From: Anaerolineae bacterium
GTDB taxonomy: Bacteria > Pseudomonadota > Alphaproteobacteria > DSM-16000 > Inquilinaceae
Length of the DNA stretch: 64,000 nt
Direction: 5' to 3'
NCBI GenBank assembly: GCA_028285185.1
Contig: JANQQD010000325.1
Span: forward strand, 1-64,000
Shown: positions 26,891 through 35,451 of the stretch, piece after piece
Position numbering within the stretch: the first letter of the stretch is position 1
Layout of the letters: every line of letters starts with the position of its first letter
Made by a program: the position numbers and the translations under genes
Notes under the pieces: model-generated
What the model saw: only the letters and a program-made list of their open reading frames with translations
What the model was told of the DNA's origin: nothing
Databases searched by the model: none

Positions 26891-27550
26891 TCAGGCTGGC
26901 TGCGGGACGATGCGCAGATAGGGCTTCGGTGCCCGCCATCCGTCCGGGAACTTCGATCGCGCGGCCTCGTCGGACACGGCGGGGACGATGATCACGTCCT
27001 CGCCCTGCTTCCAGTTGACCGGTGTGGCCACCTGGTGCGAGGCGGTGAGCTGGAGGGAATCGATGACCCGCAGGATCTCGTCGAAGTTCCGGCCGGTGCT
27101 CATCGGATAGGTGACCATCGCCTTGATCTTCTTATCCGGGCCGATGATGTAGACGTTGCGCACCGTGGCGTTGTCGGCCGCCGTCCGCCCGTCGGCCGAG
27201 CCTGCGGCGTCCGCATCCAGCATGCCGTAGAGCTGGGCGATCTCCAGTCTGGGATCGCCGATCAGCGGATAGCTCGGCCGGTGGCCCGTAACTTCCAGAA
27301 TGTCGCCCAGCCAGCGCGCGTGGTCGGCAACCGCATCGACGCTCAGGCCGATGACCTTAACGTTCCGCCCGGCGAATTCCGCTTCCAGGCGCGCCATATA
27401 GCCAAGCTCCGTGGTGCAGACCGGCGTGAAGTCCTTCGGATGAGAAAACAGAACGGCCCAACCGTTGCCGATCCACTCATGGAAGTGGATGGTGCCCTGG
27501 GTGGTCAGTGCCGTGAAGTCTGGCGCGATGTCTCCAAGTCGCAATTGCAT
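26891..27550 (-). CDS. 1-Cys peroxiredoxin (Prx6 class)
   Basis: A 219-residue peroxidase with the peroxidatic Cys45 in HPKDFTPVCTTELG, where Thr42 and Pro43 belong to the active site. The length and the C-terminal arm (VSDEAARSKFPDGWRAPKPYLR) match the Prx6 group. No resolving Cys is apparent, so reduction likely needs an external thiol. The ATG at 27550 follows a GGAG site on the minus strand. It is divergent from the TetR-regulated cluster across a 385-bp gap. Confidence 0.92.
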   Translation of the reverse strand: MQLRLGDIAPDFTALTTQGTIHFHEWIGNGWAVLFSHPKDFTPVCTTELGYMARLEAEFAGRNVKVIGLSVDAVADHARWLGDILEVTGHRPSYPLIGDPRLEIAQLYGMLDADAAGSADGRTAADNATVRNVYIIGPDKKIKAMVTYPMSTGRNFDEILRVIDSLQLTASHQVATPVNWKQGEDVIIVPAVSDEAARSKFPDGWRAPKPYLRIVPQPA

Positions 27551-27906
27551 ATTTTTTTCTCCGTAGGCAGAGGTGCCTTGGCAATGCGTTTCAAGGCGGC
27601 CAACCCGGCCGCCGCAATCCGCCTCCGGCATCGTGCCGGATGGGCGAAAGCCGCGCCGGGTGACCAGCGAGGCGCCTGATGTAGGGAAAGCCCGATCCGG
27701 AAACCTGAAGAAATCAGACTGTTTTTATGAAGGTTGCCGCTGGCGCGTCTGTCGGCGCACGACTGGGCAACCGCAAGACACGGCAGACCGCATGCGGCCG
27801 ACACGATCCCTCGTTCCCTCGCCCAAAGGCGGACACAGTCAGTTCCGGATACCGTTTGCGCCGGGATTCCGCATTACCGCTTGACGCGCGTAACATTCCT
27901 CCCCAA
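27551..27906. other. Divergent intergenic region between peroxiredoxin and tetR
   Basis: No gene is supported here. The right end holds a plausible -35 element (TTGACG, 27881-27886) for tetR, just upstream of the palindromic operator, so promoters for both directions are expected in this gap. Confidence 0.4.
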
Positions 27907-27928
27907 TTTCATATCGATCGATATGGAA
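27907..27928 (+). promoter_or_regulatory. TetR operator candidate, site 1
   Basis: The 22-bp element TTTCATATCGATCGATATGGAA has a perfect 16-bp palindromic core (27910-27925) and lies 7 bases before the tetR start. A close copy occurs at 28531-28552, before the next gene, which is the pattern expected for an autoregulated TetR repressor. Confidence 0.75.
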
Positions 27929-27935
27929 ACGACCA

Positions 27936-28517
27936 ATGGCGAGACCCAAGGAATTCGATCCCCAAGAGGCGCTCCAGAAGGCCATGGGTCTGTTCTGGGC
28001 CAAGGGGTATCACGACACGTCGATCCGCGACCTGGTTGAGCGGACGGGGGTGAACTATTATGGCCTGTACGGCGAGTTCGAGAGCAAGCATGGCCTGTTC
28101 CTGGCCGCTCTGGACCTTTATCGCGACACGATCACGACCGAGCTGCTGCGGGCGCTGCGGGGCCCGGGGCCGGTGCGTGAGGTCATCGCCAAGGCCTTCG
28201 ACCAGCTTCTAGACATGATGAAGACTGGGGACGGCAACGTCGGGTGCCTGATGTGCAACACGGCGATTGAGCTGGCGCCCTATGACGCCGACTCAGCGGC
28301 AAAGGTGCGGGCGCACAGGGCACAGCTGCAGCAAGCGTTCCACCGCCTGCTGACCGAAGGGAAAGCGGCCGGCGAATTGGACGAAACCGCTGACGCCGAC
28401 GCCCTGGCCGCATTCCTTGCAACCACAGCCTATAGCCTCGGCCTGCTGCTGCGCTCAGGCGCCAGTGATGCGGAGGCAAAGGGTCATCTGGAGACTGCCT
28501 TATCATTAGTCCGCTAA
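27936..28517 (+). CDS. TetR/AcrR family transcriptional regulator
   Basis: A 193-residue repressor. The N-terminal HTH (about 8-55) includes the recognition region TSIRDLVERTGVNYYGLYGEF. The helical ligand domain carries a GCLMCNTAIE segment with two Cys residues, as in the subgroup that includes redox- or electrophile-sensing relatives, although sensing by thiols is only a suggestion here. It is the first gene of the cluster. Operator-like sites precede both this gene and the AhpD-like gene, so it likely represses itself and the downstream genes. Confidence 0.9.
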   Translation: MARPKEFDPQEALQKAMGLFWAKGYHDTSIRDLVERTGVNYYGLYGEFESKHGLFLAALDLYRDTITTELLRALRGPGPVREVIAKAFDQLLDMMKTGDGNVGCLMCNTAIELAPYDADSAAKVRAHRAQLQQAFHRLLTEGKAAGELDETADADALAAFLATTAYSLGLLLRSGASDAEAKGHLETALSLVR

Positions 28518-28530
28518 TTTTTTTGGCCGA

Positions 28531-28552
28531 TTCCATAGCAATCGATATGGAA
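28531..28552 (+). promoter_or_regulatory. TetR operator candidate, site 2
   Basis: TTCCATAGCAATCGATATGGAA has 7-bp inverted arms (TTCCATA/TATGGAA). It matches site 1 at 14 of 16 core positions and shares the flanking GGAA. It sits 20 bases before the AhpD-like gene start, in the short gap after tetR. Confidence 0.75.
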
Positions 28553-28572
28553 CGTGGAGAAGGAGAGCAGAG

Positions 28573-29127
28573 ATGCCTTACCTGAGCCAATCCAAGGACG
28601 CGCAAGGCGTGGCTGACGTCTTCCTGCGCGACTCCGCGCGATACGCGCCGCTGCTGCAGTTCATCGAGAGCGTGATGGTGGGTGGCTCCGCCCTCACAAA
28701 GGCGGATCGCGAGATGATCGCAGCCCATGTTTCAAAACTGAACGGCTGCGATTTCTGCCGGGGCGCCCACCGATGGACGCTGATGGCGCTGGACGTCGAC
28801 GCGCGAACGGTCGAGGCCGTCGAAACCGACCCCGAGGCGGCGGAGATCGACGACCGGCTGCGGCCCATCCTGCGCTTCGCGACCAAGCTGACTGAGCGGC
28901 CCGACACGGTCCGCCAGTCGGACATCGATCAGCTGCGCGCGGCCGGCTGGTCGGATCAGGCGATCGAAGACGCCATCAACGTCATTGCGCTCTTCAACTA
29001 CGTGAACCGCCTGGTGGACGCCTTGGGCATCAAGGGCGACGAGGCGTATTTCCGCCAGGTCGGTACGGCCATCGCCGCACATGGCTATACCCCGCTGATC
29101 AAGTCCGCCCTCAGGAAAGCGAACTGA
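28573..29127 (+). CDS. AhpD-like carboxymuconolactone decarboxylase family protein (peroxidase-related)
   Basis: A 184-residue all-helical protein with the AhpD redox motif LNGCDFCRGAH (Cys59, Cys62, His66) and an upstream acidic residue (Glu48) that could complete the proton relay. The length and the middle region match the peroxidase-related CMD subgroup. It is expected to reduce a peroxide or act as a disulfide reductase partner. An AAGGAG site lies 8 bases upstream. It is the first structural gene behind operator site 2 and fits an oxidative or electrophile stress role, also suggested by the divergent peroxiredoxin. Confidence 0.88.
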   Translation: MPYLSQSKDAQGVADVFLRDSARYAPLLQFIESVMVGGSALTKADREMIAAHVSKLNGCDFCRGAHRWTLMALDVDARTVEAVETDPEAAEIDDRLRPILRFATKLTERPDTVRQSDIDQLRAAGWSDQAIEDAINVIALFNYVNRLVDALGIKGDEAYFRQVGTAIAAHGYTPLIKSALRKAN

Positions 29128-29168
29128 GGCAAAGGCGCCGAAGCGCCCAGAAAAGGAGGAGTTCGACC

Positions 29169-29585
29169 ATGACCGATACCCTGCAATGGACCGTCAGGGG
29201 CGTGAGCTTCGAAGACGGCAGCCGGCTCGCCGACTGGACCAGGATCGAGCAGAGCGGCGAGTGGCATTGGCAATACGACACGCACGAACTGACCTTTGCC
29301 ATCTACGAGCATGACGGCCAGTACTGGAAACTCTATCAGGCCCGATGGGTACCGGAAGGCGCTGACGACTACGCCTATGGCTTCGGCGGCCAGGCCTGCC
29401 GCATGGCGCTGGTGCGCTATCGCCGGCGCGCCCGGTCGCCGCACTCCGGTCGGCTGATGGAGCGCGGGGCCACCGAGTGGGTCCGCACCTACGAAGTCGA
29501 CGAAACGCTCCACGAGGTGCGCAAGGCCGGCCGCGCCGATCCGAAATACGGCGTCCCCTACGGTCCGAAACGGGCCGCGGCGTAA
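29169..29585 (+). CDS. Protein of unknown function in the TetR cluster
   Basis: A 138-residue soluble protein rich in aromatic residues (SGEWHWQYDTHELTF, DGQYWKLYQARWVPEG) and with a basic centre (YRRRAR). No signal or membrane segment is seen. A GGAGGA ribosome site lies 8 bases upstream. It is placed 41 bases after the AhpD-like gene and 16 bases before the SDR gene, so it shares their expression. The many Trp and Tyr residues suggest a beta-rich fold, but I recognise no family. Confidence 0.75.
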   Translation: MTDTLQWTVRGVSFEDGSRLADWTRIEQSGEWHWQYDTHELTFAIYEHDGQYWKLYQARWVPEGADDYAYGFGGQACRMALVRYRRRARSPHSGRLMERGATEWVRTYEVDETLHEVRKAGRADPKYGVPYGPKRAAA

Positions 29586-29601
29586 GGGCGGGATCAAGGC
29601 G

Positions 29602-30339
29602 ATGAACGATCCCGTCTGCTTGATCACAGGCGTCGGTGACGCAACCGGCGCAGCGTTGGCGCGCCGCTTCGCTGCCGGCGGCTATCGCGTCGCCATGATC
29701 GCGCGCAACGCGGAGCGTCTGACCGCCTTGGAGGCCGAAATCGAAGGGTCCCGCGCCTTCGTGTGCGACGTGGGCGACATCGGCGCCTTGACGACCACCA
29801 TCGCCCACATCCGGGAGGACATGGGGGCGCCGGCCGTGTTGGTCCACAATGCCGTAGCGCACACGTTCAACCGCTTCCTCGACGCCGATCCGGCGGATCT
29901 GGAACGGAACTTCCGGGTCAACACCACGTCGCTTCTCTACCTCGCCCGGGCGCTGGTGCCGGAAATGATCACCGCCGGCCAGGGCGCGATCATGGTGACC
30001 GGAAACACGTCGTCGCATCGCGGTGTGCCGAACTATGCCCTGTTCGCCCCGACCAAGGCGGCCCAGCGCGTTCTGGCGGAATCCATGGCCCGGGACCTTG
30101 GCCCCAATGGCATCCATGTGGGCTACATCACGATCGATGCGGCGATCGATGCCTCTTGGTTAGGCGACGAACCAAACAGACCGGGCTGGCTCGAGCCACC
30201 CGCCGACTGGCCGTGGCCGCGTGAGGACTATTACGCCAAGCCCGACGCGATCGCCGCAGAGGTGTTCCACATGGCCCATCAGGACCGGTCGACCTGGGCC
30301 TTCGACCTTGTGATCCGGCCCTTCGCCGAGCGGTGGTGA
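29602..30339 (+). CDS. Short-chain dehydrogenase/reductase family protein with altered catalytic Tyr
   Basis: A 245-residue classical-length SDR. The cofactor motif is TGVGDATG (about 9-16) and NTSS supplies the active serine. The usual YxxxK is FAPTK, so Phe stands where the catalytic Tyr should be while Lys is kept. The rest of the fold (HNAVAH, NTTSLLYLARALVPEM) is intact. It may use another residue, bind without reducing, or belong to an SDR branch with this change. It lies in the TetR-controlled cluster 16 bases after the unknown gene. Confidence 0.83.
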   Translation: MNDPVCLITGVGDATGAALARRFAAGGYRVAMIARNAERLTALEAEIEGSRAFVCDVGDIGALTTTIAHIREDMGAPAVLVHNAVAHTFNRFLDADPADLERNFRVNTTSLLYLARALVPEMITAGQGAIMVTGNTSSHRGVPNYALFAPTKAAQRVLAESMARDLGPNGIHVGYITIDAAIDASWLGDEPNRPGWLEPPADWPWPREDYYAKPDAIAAEVFHMAHQDRSTWAFDLVIRPFAERW

Positions 30340-30394
30340 CGGGCAAACAGAGCGGCTCTGCGATCGCAGAGCCACAGCCTGAGAGGAGAGAGCA

Positions 30395-30718
30395 ATGGCG
30401 CTTTACGGCATCTACGGGCATCACACGACGGAGGCCTGCCCCTGGAACAACGTCCAGTCAGCAAAGCTCTTGAAATCCCTGGCCGAGGGCGATGTGGAGG
30501 CAACTGCCAAGGGCCACGGCATCAACAAGATCCTCGGCCAATACCATTCTGCGCTGGAACACACCTTCCTCTGGGTGGTCGACGCCGACGATCCGCATGG
30601 CATCCAGGCCTTCTGCGTCGCGACCGGCGTTGCCTCGATCAACGATCTCAAGATCGTGCCGTTGATCACCTTCCAGGAAGGCGTGATCGACGGCATCAAG
30701 AAGATCCACGGTCTCTGA
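30395..30718 (+). CDS. Small protein of unknown function closing the TetR cluster
   Basis: A 107-residue protein beginning ALYGIYGHHTTEACPWNN, with a possible ferredoxin-like (dimeric alpha/beta barrel) pattern: a beta strand, helices around AKLLKSLAEGDVEA, and two strands near HTFLWVVDAD and DLKIVPLITF. It resembles in layout small stress-linked barrel proteins such as DUF3303, but I cannot confirm a family. A GAGAGGAGAG site precedes it. A strong hairpin follows at 30760. Confidence 0.75.
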   Translation: MALYGIYGHHTTEACPWNNVQSAKLLKSLAEGDVEATAKGHGINKILGQYHSALEHTFLWVVDADDPHGIQAFCVATGVASINDLKIVPLITFQEGVIDGIKKIHGL

Positions 30719-30759
30719 ACCGTCCCCGGGTCGCAGCCGATCGCACAAAGACCATGGCG

Positions 30760-30794
30760 CGCGGCACCAGACGGTTCGACCGCCTGGTGCCGCG
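30760..30794 (+). terminator. Hairpin terminator of the TetR cluster
   Basis: The stem CGCGGCACCAG (30760-30770) pairs with CTGGTGCCGCG (30784-30794). An inner CGGT/ACCG stem lies across a single A-C mismatch, giving 15 base pairs around a TCG loop. There is no T-run. It lies 42 bases after the last gene. Confidence 0.65.
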
Positions 30795-30905
30795 AGCCAC
30801 ACCCGCCCGCTGCCTCTCGTATTAATCGACATTTCATCGCAGCGTCACAGCGACTTAACAGGCTAAATCTACCGTGCCGCAATGCCGTCGTACGTCGGAT
30901 GACGC

Positions 30906-31835
30906 ATGCGAAACGCAGTTTGCGCGTCGATCTTGGCCGCAGCTCTGGCAAGTGCCACCACTCCGGCGATGGCGCAGGTCGACAACGCCCTTCATGACCG
31001 CTTCCAGTCGCTCTCTCGGTCCTCGCACTGGAGGCTGGTGGACGAAATCGCCGTCGCCTTCCCGACCTATCATCCGCAAGGAATGGCCAGGGTTGCCGAC
31101 GCGTTTTTCGTATCGTCCGTAGAGGTGAGGGAGACCAGGGCAAGCATCGGTGCACTCAGCGTCGGTCTCGGCTGGACGCGTAGCGCCGGGGTCGGTCACC
31201 TATTCAAATTCGGAGCCGATGGTACCCTGATCGACAGCATCACCCTCGGCGAAGGCAGTGCCTACCATCCGGGCGGCATAGACTTCGATGGTGAGGCGCT
31301 GTGGATCCCTGTGGCGGAATACCGCCCGGACAGTTCGTCAATCGTCTACAGAGTGGATCCCGACACTCTTGAGGCGGTCGAGGTGCTGCGGTTCGACGAC
31401 CATGTCGGCAGCGTTGTCCACGACCCGGAGACGGGCCGGTTGCATGGCGTCAGTTGGGGATCGCGCAGGTTCTATACGTGGCAGTTGGATGACGACAGGA
31501 TGCCCGTCGACCGAACGGCCGAGCCGATCGCCAACACCAGCCACTACATCGACTATCAGGACTGCCAGTATGTGGGCTCGGCGCGCATGCTGTGCGGCGG
31601 CGTCAACCGGTATGTCGTTCCGGGCGGCGGTATCTTCACGCTCGGCGGCCTCGAGCTGGTCGATCTCGAGCGCAGCCAGCCGATCCATCAGGTTCCGGTT
31701 CCGCTCTGGGCCTCGCCCGATCTGGTCATGACCTACAACCCTGTCCATTGCGAGACCGAGGCGGAGGATTTCCGCTGCTACTTCATGCCCGAAGACGACA
31801 CGTCGACGCTGTTCGTCTATGAGGTTCGGGGCTGA
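30906..31835 (+). CDS. Secreted beta-propeller-like protein of unknown function
   Basis: A 309-residue precursor with a signal peptide (NAVCASILAAALASATTPAMA). The mature part has repeated propeller-like strands (HPQGMARVADAFFVSSVEV, YHPGGIDFDGEALWIPVAEY, GRLHGVSWGSRRFYTW, DYQDCQYVGSARMLCGG). It resembles DUF6454-type proteins from memory, without a known activity. It is convergent with a LysR gene 32 bases away. A soluble periplasmic enzyme or binding role is inferred only from fold. Confidence 0.72.
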   Translation: MRNAVCASILAAALASATTPAMAQVDNALHDRFQSLSRSSHWRLVDEIAVAFPTYHPQGMARVADAFFVSSVEVRETRASIGALSVGLGWTRSAGVGHLFKFGADGTLIDSITLGEGSAYHPGGIDFDGEALWIPVAEYRPDSSSIVYRVDPDTLEAVEVLRFDDHVGSVVHDPETGRLHGVSWGSRRFYTWQLDDDRMPVDRTAEPIANTSHYIDYQDCQYVGSARMLCGGVNRYVVPGGGIFTLGGLELVDLERSQPIHQVPVPLWASPDLVMTYNPVHCETEAEDFRCYFMPEDDTSTLFVYEVRG

Positions 31836-31867
31836 CGCTTTCGCCGCAGCATGACGCCGCGTCACCG

Positions 31868-32707
31868 TCAGGGCAGTGTTCGGAAACAGTCCCTGATCCA
31901 GTCGATGACGGCCCGGGTCGGCGCGTCATTCTTCAGGTGAGACTGGACCAGCAGCCAGACGCCGCGGCAGTGCGGCAGTTTCGTGACGCGCAGCGTCGGA
32001 TCGTCCAGCAATCCCGCGCACATATAGCTCGCCAACACGCCGCTGAATCCCGCCGATTGGATCAGCTGCTTGACCAGCAACTGGTTCTTGGTCGTGCATC
32101 GAGCGCGTTGATGCAGACCGACGCTCATCAAGTACTTGGATTCCGGCGTGTCATCGAGATCTTGCGGATACGCGACCACAAGGTTGCGATCGCCGGCGTC
32201 GGTACTTTTCGGCTCGAACAGATAGAAGACCATATCGGCGAGCTTCGATATGACGAAATCGCCTTTGTCCGGTTGCTGGTACCGGACCGCGATATCCGCT
32301 TCCCAGCGCGAGAAGTTGACGTTCTCCGTCGACGCCAGAAAGTCGATCGCCAGACCCGGATGCTCGGCCAACAGAGTTCCGAGCCTGGGGGCCAGCAGTT
32401 CCGTGGCCAGGGAATCCGTCGTGGCGATACGCCGGCGGCCGACCAGGCCGACATCCTGATCCCCGATCTTGGTGATCCGCTCCGCATGATTGGCCATCGC
32501 TGCAGTCAGCGACACCAGCTCTTCACATGCGGCCGTCGGCTTGCGCACACCGTCCACTGCTTCGAACAGGGTCTGGCCCAGATCCTGCTGCAGGCGGGCC
32601 AGTCGACGAGCCACGGTCGTCTCGTTGATGCGCAACCGTGCACCGGCCGCGGCATAGCTGCCGGTCCGATAGACCTCCCGGGCGATGCGCAGGTCGTCCC
32701 AGTTCAT
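31868..32707 (-). CDS. LysR family transcriptional regulator
   Basis: A 279-residue regulator with an N-terminal winged HTH (YRTGSYAAAGARLRINETTVARRL, about 12-35) and a C-terminal periplasmic-binding-like effector domain. The HTH uses INETTVARRL where many LysR proteins have SQPAVS, as in the branch related to AmpR-distant regulators that act on sugar or phenolic genes. No divergent target is obvious: the upstream neighbour on the other side is a Cache-like gene, 185 bases away, which could be its target. Confidence 0.85.
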   Translation of the reverse strand: MNWDDLRIAREVYRTGSYAAAGARLRINETTVARRLARLQQDLGQTLFEAVDGVRKPTAACEELVSLTAAMANHAERITKIGDQDVGLVGRRRIATTDSLATELLAPRLGTLLAEHPGLAIDFLASTENVNFSRWEADIAVRYQQPDKGDFVISKLADMVFYLFEPKSTDAGDRNLVVAYPQDLDDTPESKYLMSVGLHQRARCTTKNQLLVKQLIQSAGFSGVLASYMCAGLLDDPTLRVTKLPHCRGVWLLVQSHLKNDAPTRAVIDWIRDCFRTLP

Positions 32708-32891
32708 CGCCCCATTATCCGACGGTCCTGCAAATCCGCAACCAACGGCCGCGTGATCGCTGCGTGCAAGACGGGTGCCGATTGCCTAGCTAACCCGCCA
32801 CGCGCCGGAGTGCGGGGCGGCCGCAAATAGCGGGGCCGGCGACCGGACACACGGAATGCCGGCGCCGAAGACATTTGAAAGGATGTGGATC

Positions 32892-33407
32892 ATGAGACGG
32901 AAATGGATTCCCGTATTGGCCGGTACCCTGTTGTCGGCCGGTGCCGCATGGGGTGCCGGAGAAGACGGCCGGGCCACGCCGGACGAGGTGGTCGCCATGG
33001 TGCGCGCGGCGTCGGCCCTGCTGGCCGAACAGGGCGAGGCTGGACTTGACGCCTTTCGCGGGGCGGATTCCGCGTTCGTTTGGAAAGACAGCTATGTCTT
33101 CGTCGTCAACTGCGATGCCGACCTGGTGCTGGCCAACCCGGCCTTCCCCGAACGTGAGGGCGGCGACATCCGGCAGCACGCCGATTACAGCGGGTATCAG
33201 TACGGCCAGGAGCTGTGCGAGGTGGCTGAGCGGCCGGACGGCGGCTGGGTGGAGTATGTCTGGTTGCGTCCCGGCGATGATGAGCCTCAGCGCAAGGTGA
33301 GCTACGTCATCTCGGTCAACGGCTTGCCTTACCAGGTAGGCGCCGGCCTCTATGACGACACCATCAGTGTTGGCGAACTGGCGGCCATGACGACCATGCC
33401 CATATAG
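32892..33407 (+). CDS. Periplasmic single Cache-domain-like protein
   Basis: A 171-residue precursor with a signal peptide (RRKWIPVLAGTLLSAGAAWGA). The rest reads like a stand-alone sCache_2 sensor domain: DEVVAMVRAASALLAEQGEAG (helix), FVVNCDADLVLANPAFP, then a strand-rich PDGGWVEYVWLRPGD segment. No membrane helix or signalling domain follows, so it is a soluble binding protein. ATG at 32892 is preferred because AAAGGA lies 9 bases before it. It precedes a winged-helix/TPR regulator by 46 bases. Confidence 0.78.
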   Translation: MRRKWIPVLAGTLLSAGAAWGAGEDGRATPDEVVAMVRAASALLAEQGEAGLDAFRGADSAFVWKDSYVFVVNCDADLVLANPAFPEREGGDIRQHADYSGYQYGQELCEVAERPDGGWVEYVWLRPGDDEPQRKVSYVISVNGLPYQVGAGLYDDTISVGELAAMTTMPI

Positions 33408-33453
33408 GCAGCACAGTTGCGAGGCTCACGCGGTCTCCACGGGAGGGCTGACA

Positions 33454-34635
33454 ATGTACCAATGGGGGGAGTGCCTGGTCGACCCGAAGACGCGGCGCGT
33501 GAGCCGGGGGTCGCAGTTCGTGCGGCTTTCGCCCAAGGCGATGGGTGTGCTGACCGCATTGCGCGAGGCCGGCGGTGGCGTGCTGACCCGTGGCGACCTG
33601 CTGGCGCAGGTCTGGCCCGGGGTCACCGTTGGCGAGGAAGTCCTCACACACGCTGTCGCCGAAATCCGCCGGGCATTCGGCGACAGCATCCGCCAGCCGC
33701 GCTATCTGGAAACCGTCCACAAATCCGGCTATCGGCTGTTGAACGTCCCATCGGCCGCCCCGGCGCCTTCCGGTGTGCTGGACCTGGATGCATACGCCGA
33801 CTACCTGGACGGCTGCGAGATGTTCTTTCGCGGGGGACCCCAGAATGTTCGGCTGGCGGCGGAGGCCTTCTCCACAATCCTGGAGGCGCATCCGCACCAC
33901 ACGCTGGCCCATGCCGGCCTGGCGAAGTCACTGTTTTTTCTGGACAAGTATTTCGGGATGCCCGACGGCGGGGCACAGATCGAACGGTGCGGCCAGCATG
34001 CCGTTTCCTCCGACAAGGCGTCGCCGGAAGCGCATGCGGCGTTGGGGCTGGCGCTGTCGGCATCCGGCCGATACCACGAAGCGCTCGCCAGTTTTGCCGT
34101 ATCGCTCAGGCTGAACCCCCATCTGTCGGAAACCCACTATCTGCTGGGGCGTACGGCTTTCGCCAAGGGCGATCATCGGCTGTCGGCGACGATGCTGGAG
34201 CGCGCTGCAGAGCTGCGCAACGACGACTTCCATTCCCTGCTGCTGGCCGCAAAGGCGCGCCGGGCCCTGGGGGACGAAATCGGATGCCGTGCTGACGTGG
34301 CGAGGGCCAGCCATCGGATCGATCTGCATCTGGCGATGTACCCGGACGACCGCAGGGCCCTGTGCGACAAGATCTGCTGCATGGTCGAGCTGGGCGCGGC
34401 GCCAGCAGGTGTCGACGCCGCCTTGCACGTCGTCCACGAAGCCAACTCCAGCCACTACTATCTGGTCGGCGCCTTGACCCGCGCCGGAGTGGTGGATGCT
34501 GCTCTGGACTGCCTGGCCACCGTGATGGACGCGGGTTGGGATCACCATGCCTGGCTGGCACACGACCGTGACGTCGATCCGCTGCGCCGGGAACCGAGAT
34601 TCCGGCGCCTGGCAGCAGAGATGCGGATGCCGTAG
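33454..34635 (+). CDS. CadC-like winged-helix regulator with TPR domain (cytosolic)
   Basis: A 393-residue protein. The OmpR/PhoB-type winged helix fills residues 1-100 (LSPKAMGVLTALREAGGG, then GYRLLNVPS at its end). A TPR array follows from about 115 to 390 (AHAALGLALSASGRYHEALASF and similar). There is no membrane helix, unlike CadC and ToxR, so any input must be cytosolic through the TPR. GGGAGG lies 7 bases before the start. It may act on the Cache-like gene beside it; that is a guess from position. Confidence 0.83.
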   Translation: MYQWGECLVDPKTRRVSRGSQFVRLSPKAMGVLTALREAGGGVLTRGDLLAQVWPGVTVGEEVLTHAVAEIRRAFGDSIRQPRYLETVHKSGYRLLNVPSAAPAPSGVLDLDAYADYLDGCEMFFRGGPQNVRLAAEAFSTILEAHPHHTLAHAGLAKSLFFLDKYFGMPDGGAQIERCGQHAVSSDKASPEAHAALGLALSASGRYHEALASFAVSLRLNPHLSETHYLLGRTAFAKGDHRLSATMLERAAELRNDDFHSLLLAAKARRALGDEIGCRADVARASHRIDLHLAMYPDDRRALCDKICCMVELGAAPAGVDAALHVVHEANSSHYYLVGALTRAGVVDAALDCLATVMDAGWDHHAWLAHDRDVDPLRREPRFRRLAAEMRMP

Positions 34636-34674
34636 CGGCCGGCTGCCGGCACCCGGGACTGCGCCGTCCGAGCG

Positions 34675-35451
34675 TCAGACGGACTTCATCTTGGTCGAGA
34701 GCACCGCTGCGACCTCTTCGATGTTCTCGCTCCGCAGATCTTCCACGACGTCGTCGTCGACCCAGAACAGCGATTTGATGATCGCGGCGGTCAGCGCACA
34801 GTCGCTGGTGCAGTGGTGGCGCGCCAGCACCAGGGCATGATAGTTACGGGCCTTGCCCTTGGTGCGCGTGAGCTTCTTGTAACCGGCCTTCAACCCGGCG
34901 CGCGCGGTTTCCAGGCTCACTGCGAACGGCACGGTGGAGAAGCCCTTGCGTGCACGTTTGGCGCGTTTCTTGGCGATGATATAGGGCAGAGCCGTGGCGA
35001 CGACATGGTTGTGATCGTGGCCTGCCGACTTGGAACAGGAATAGCTGCCGGCTTGCGCGGCGATCTGCTCCAGTTCCTGGATGTGCTTGTGCGTCTTGAC
35101 GGCTGACACGCCGGCTTGCACGGAAAAGCCGACGGTGAAGACCAGGCTGGCGACCAAGAGCCCGATGGGGCCCGCGCCTGCGACCGTCGCGCCGGTTGCC
35201 AAGGCGACGACGCCGGGCGCCCCGGTGGAAAGCTGCGCAATCGACACGCCATAGGATCCCACGGTGGACACGGCGTTGCCCGTCTTCGCCAGCAGATCGC
35301 TCTTGTTGACGACCTTGTTCTGCGGCGGTGGCGGGAGAGGGCCATGATGGACGTCGCCGTTTTTGAACAGTTGTTCCGGGGCATCGTTTTCATCGTCGTC
35401 GAGATGATCTTCGATGGCGTCGAGAATATCGAGCGGGTCCTGCATCGACAT
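34675..35451 (-). CDS. Orphan protein with central hydrophobic Gly/Ala segment
   Basis: A 258-residue protein without a signal peptide. It starts acidic (DHLDDDENDAPEQ), then has HHGPLPPPPQ, then a Gly/Ala/Val-rich stretch at about 72-125 that could form two membrane or hairpin helices (GVVALATGATVAGAGPIG, LLVASLVFTVGFSVQAG). The C-terminal half is basic (AKKRAKRARKG, KLTRTKGKARNY) and Cys-containing (HHCTSDCAL), and ends in an acidic helix. I recognise no family. The arrangement recalls proteins that insert into membranes, but no function is proposed. Confidence 0.7.
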   Translation of the reverse strand: MSMQDPLDILDAIEDHLDDDENDAPEQLFKNGDVHHGPLPPPPQNKVVNKSDLLAKTGNAVSTVGSYGVSIAQLSTGAPGVVALATGATVAGAGPIGLLVASLVFTVGFSVQAGVSAVKTHKHIQELEQIAAQAGSYSCSKSAGHDHNHVVATALPYIIAKKRAKRARKGFSTVPFAVSLETARAGLKAGYKKLTRTKGKARNYHALVLARHHCTSDCALTAAIIKSLFWVDDDVVEDLRSENIEEVAAVLSTKMKSV

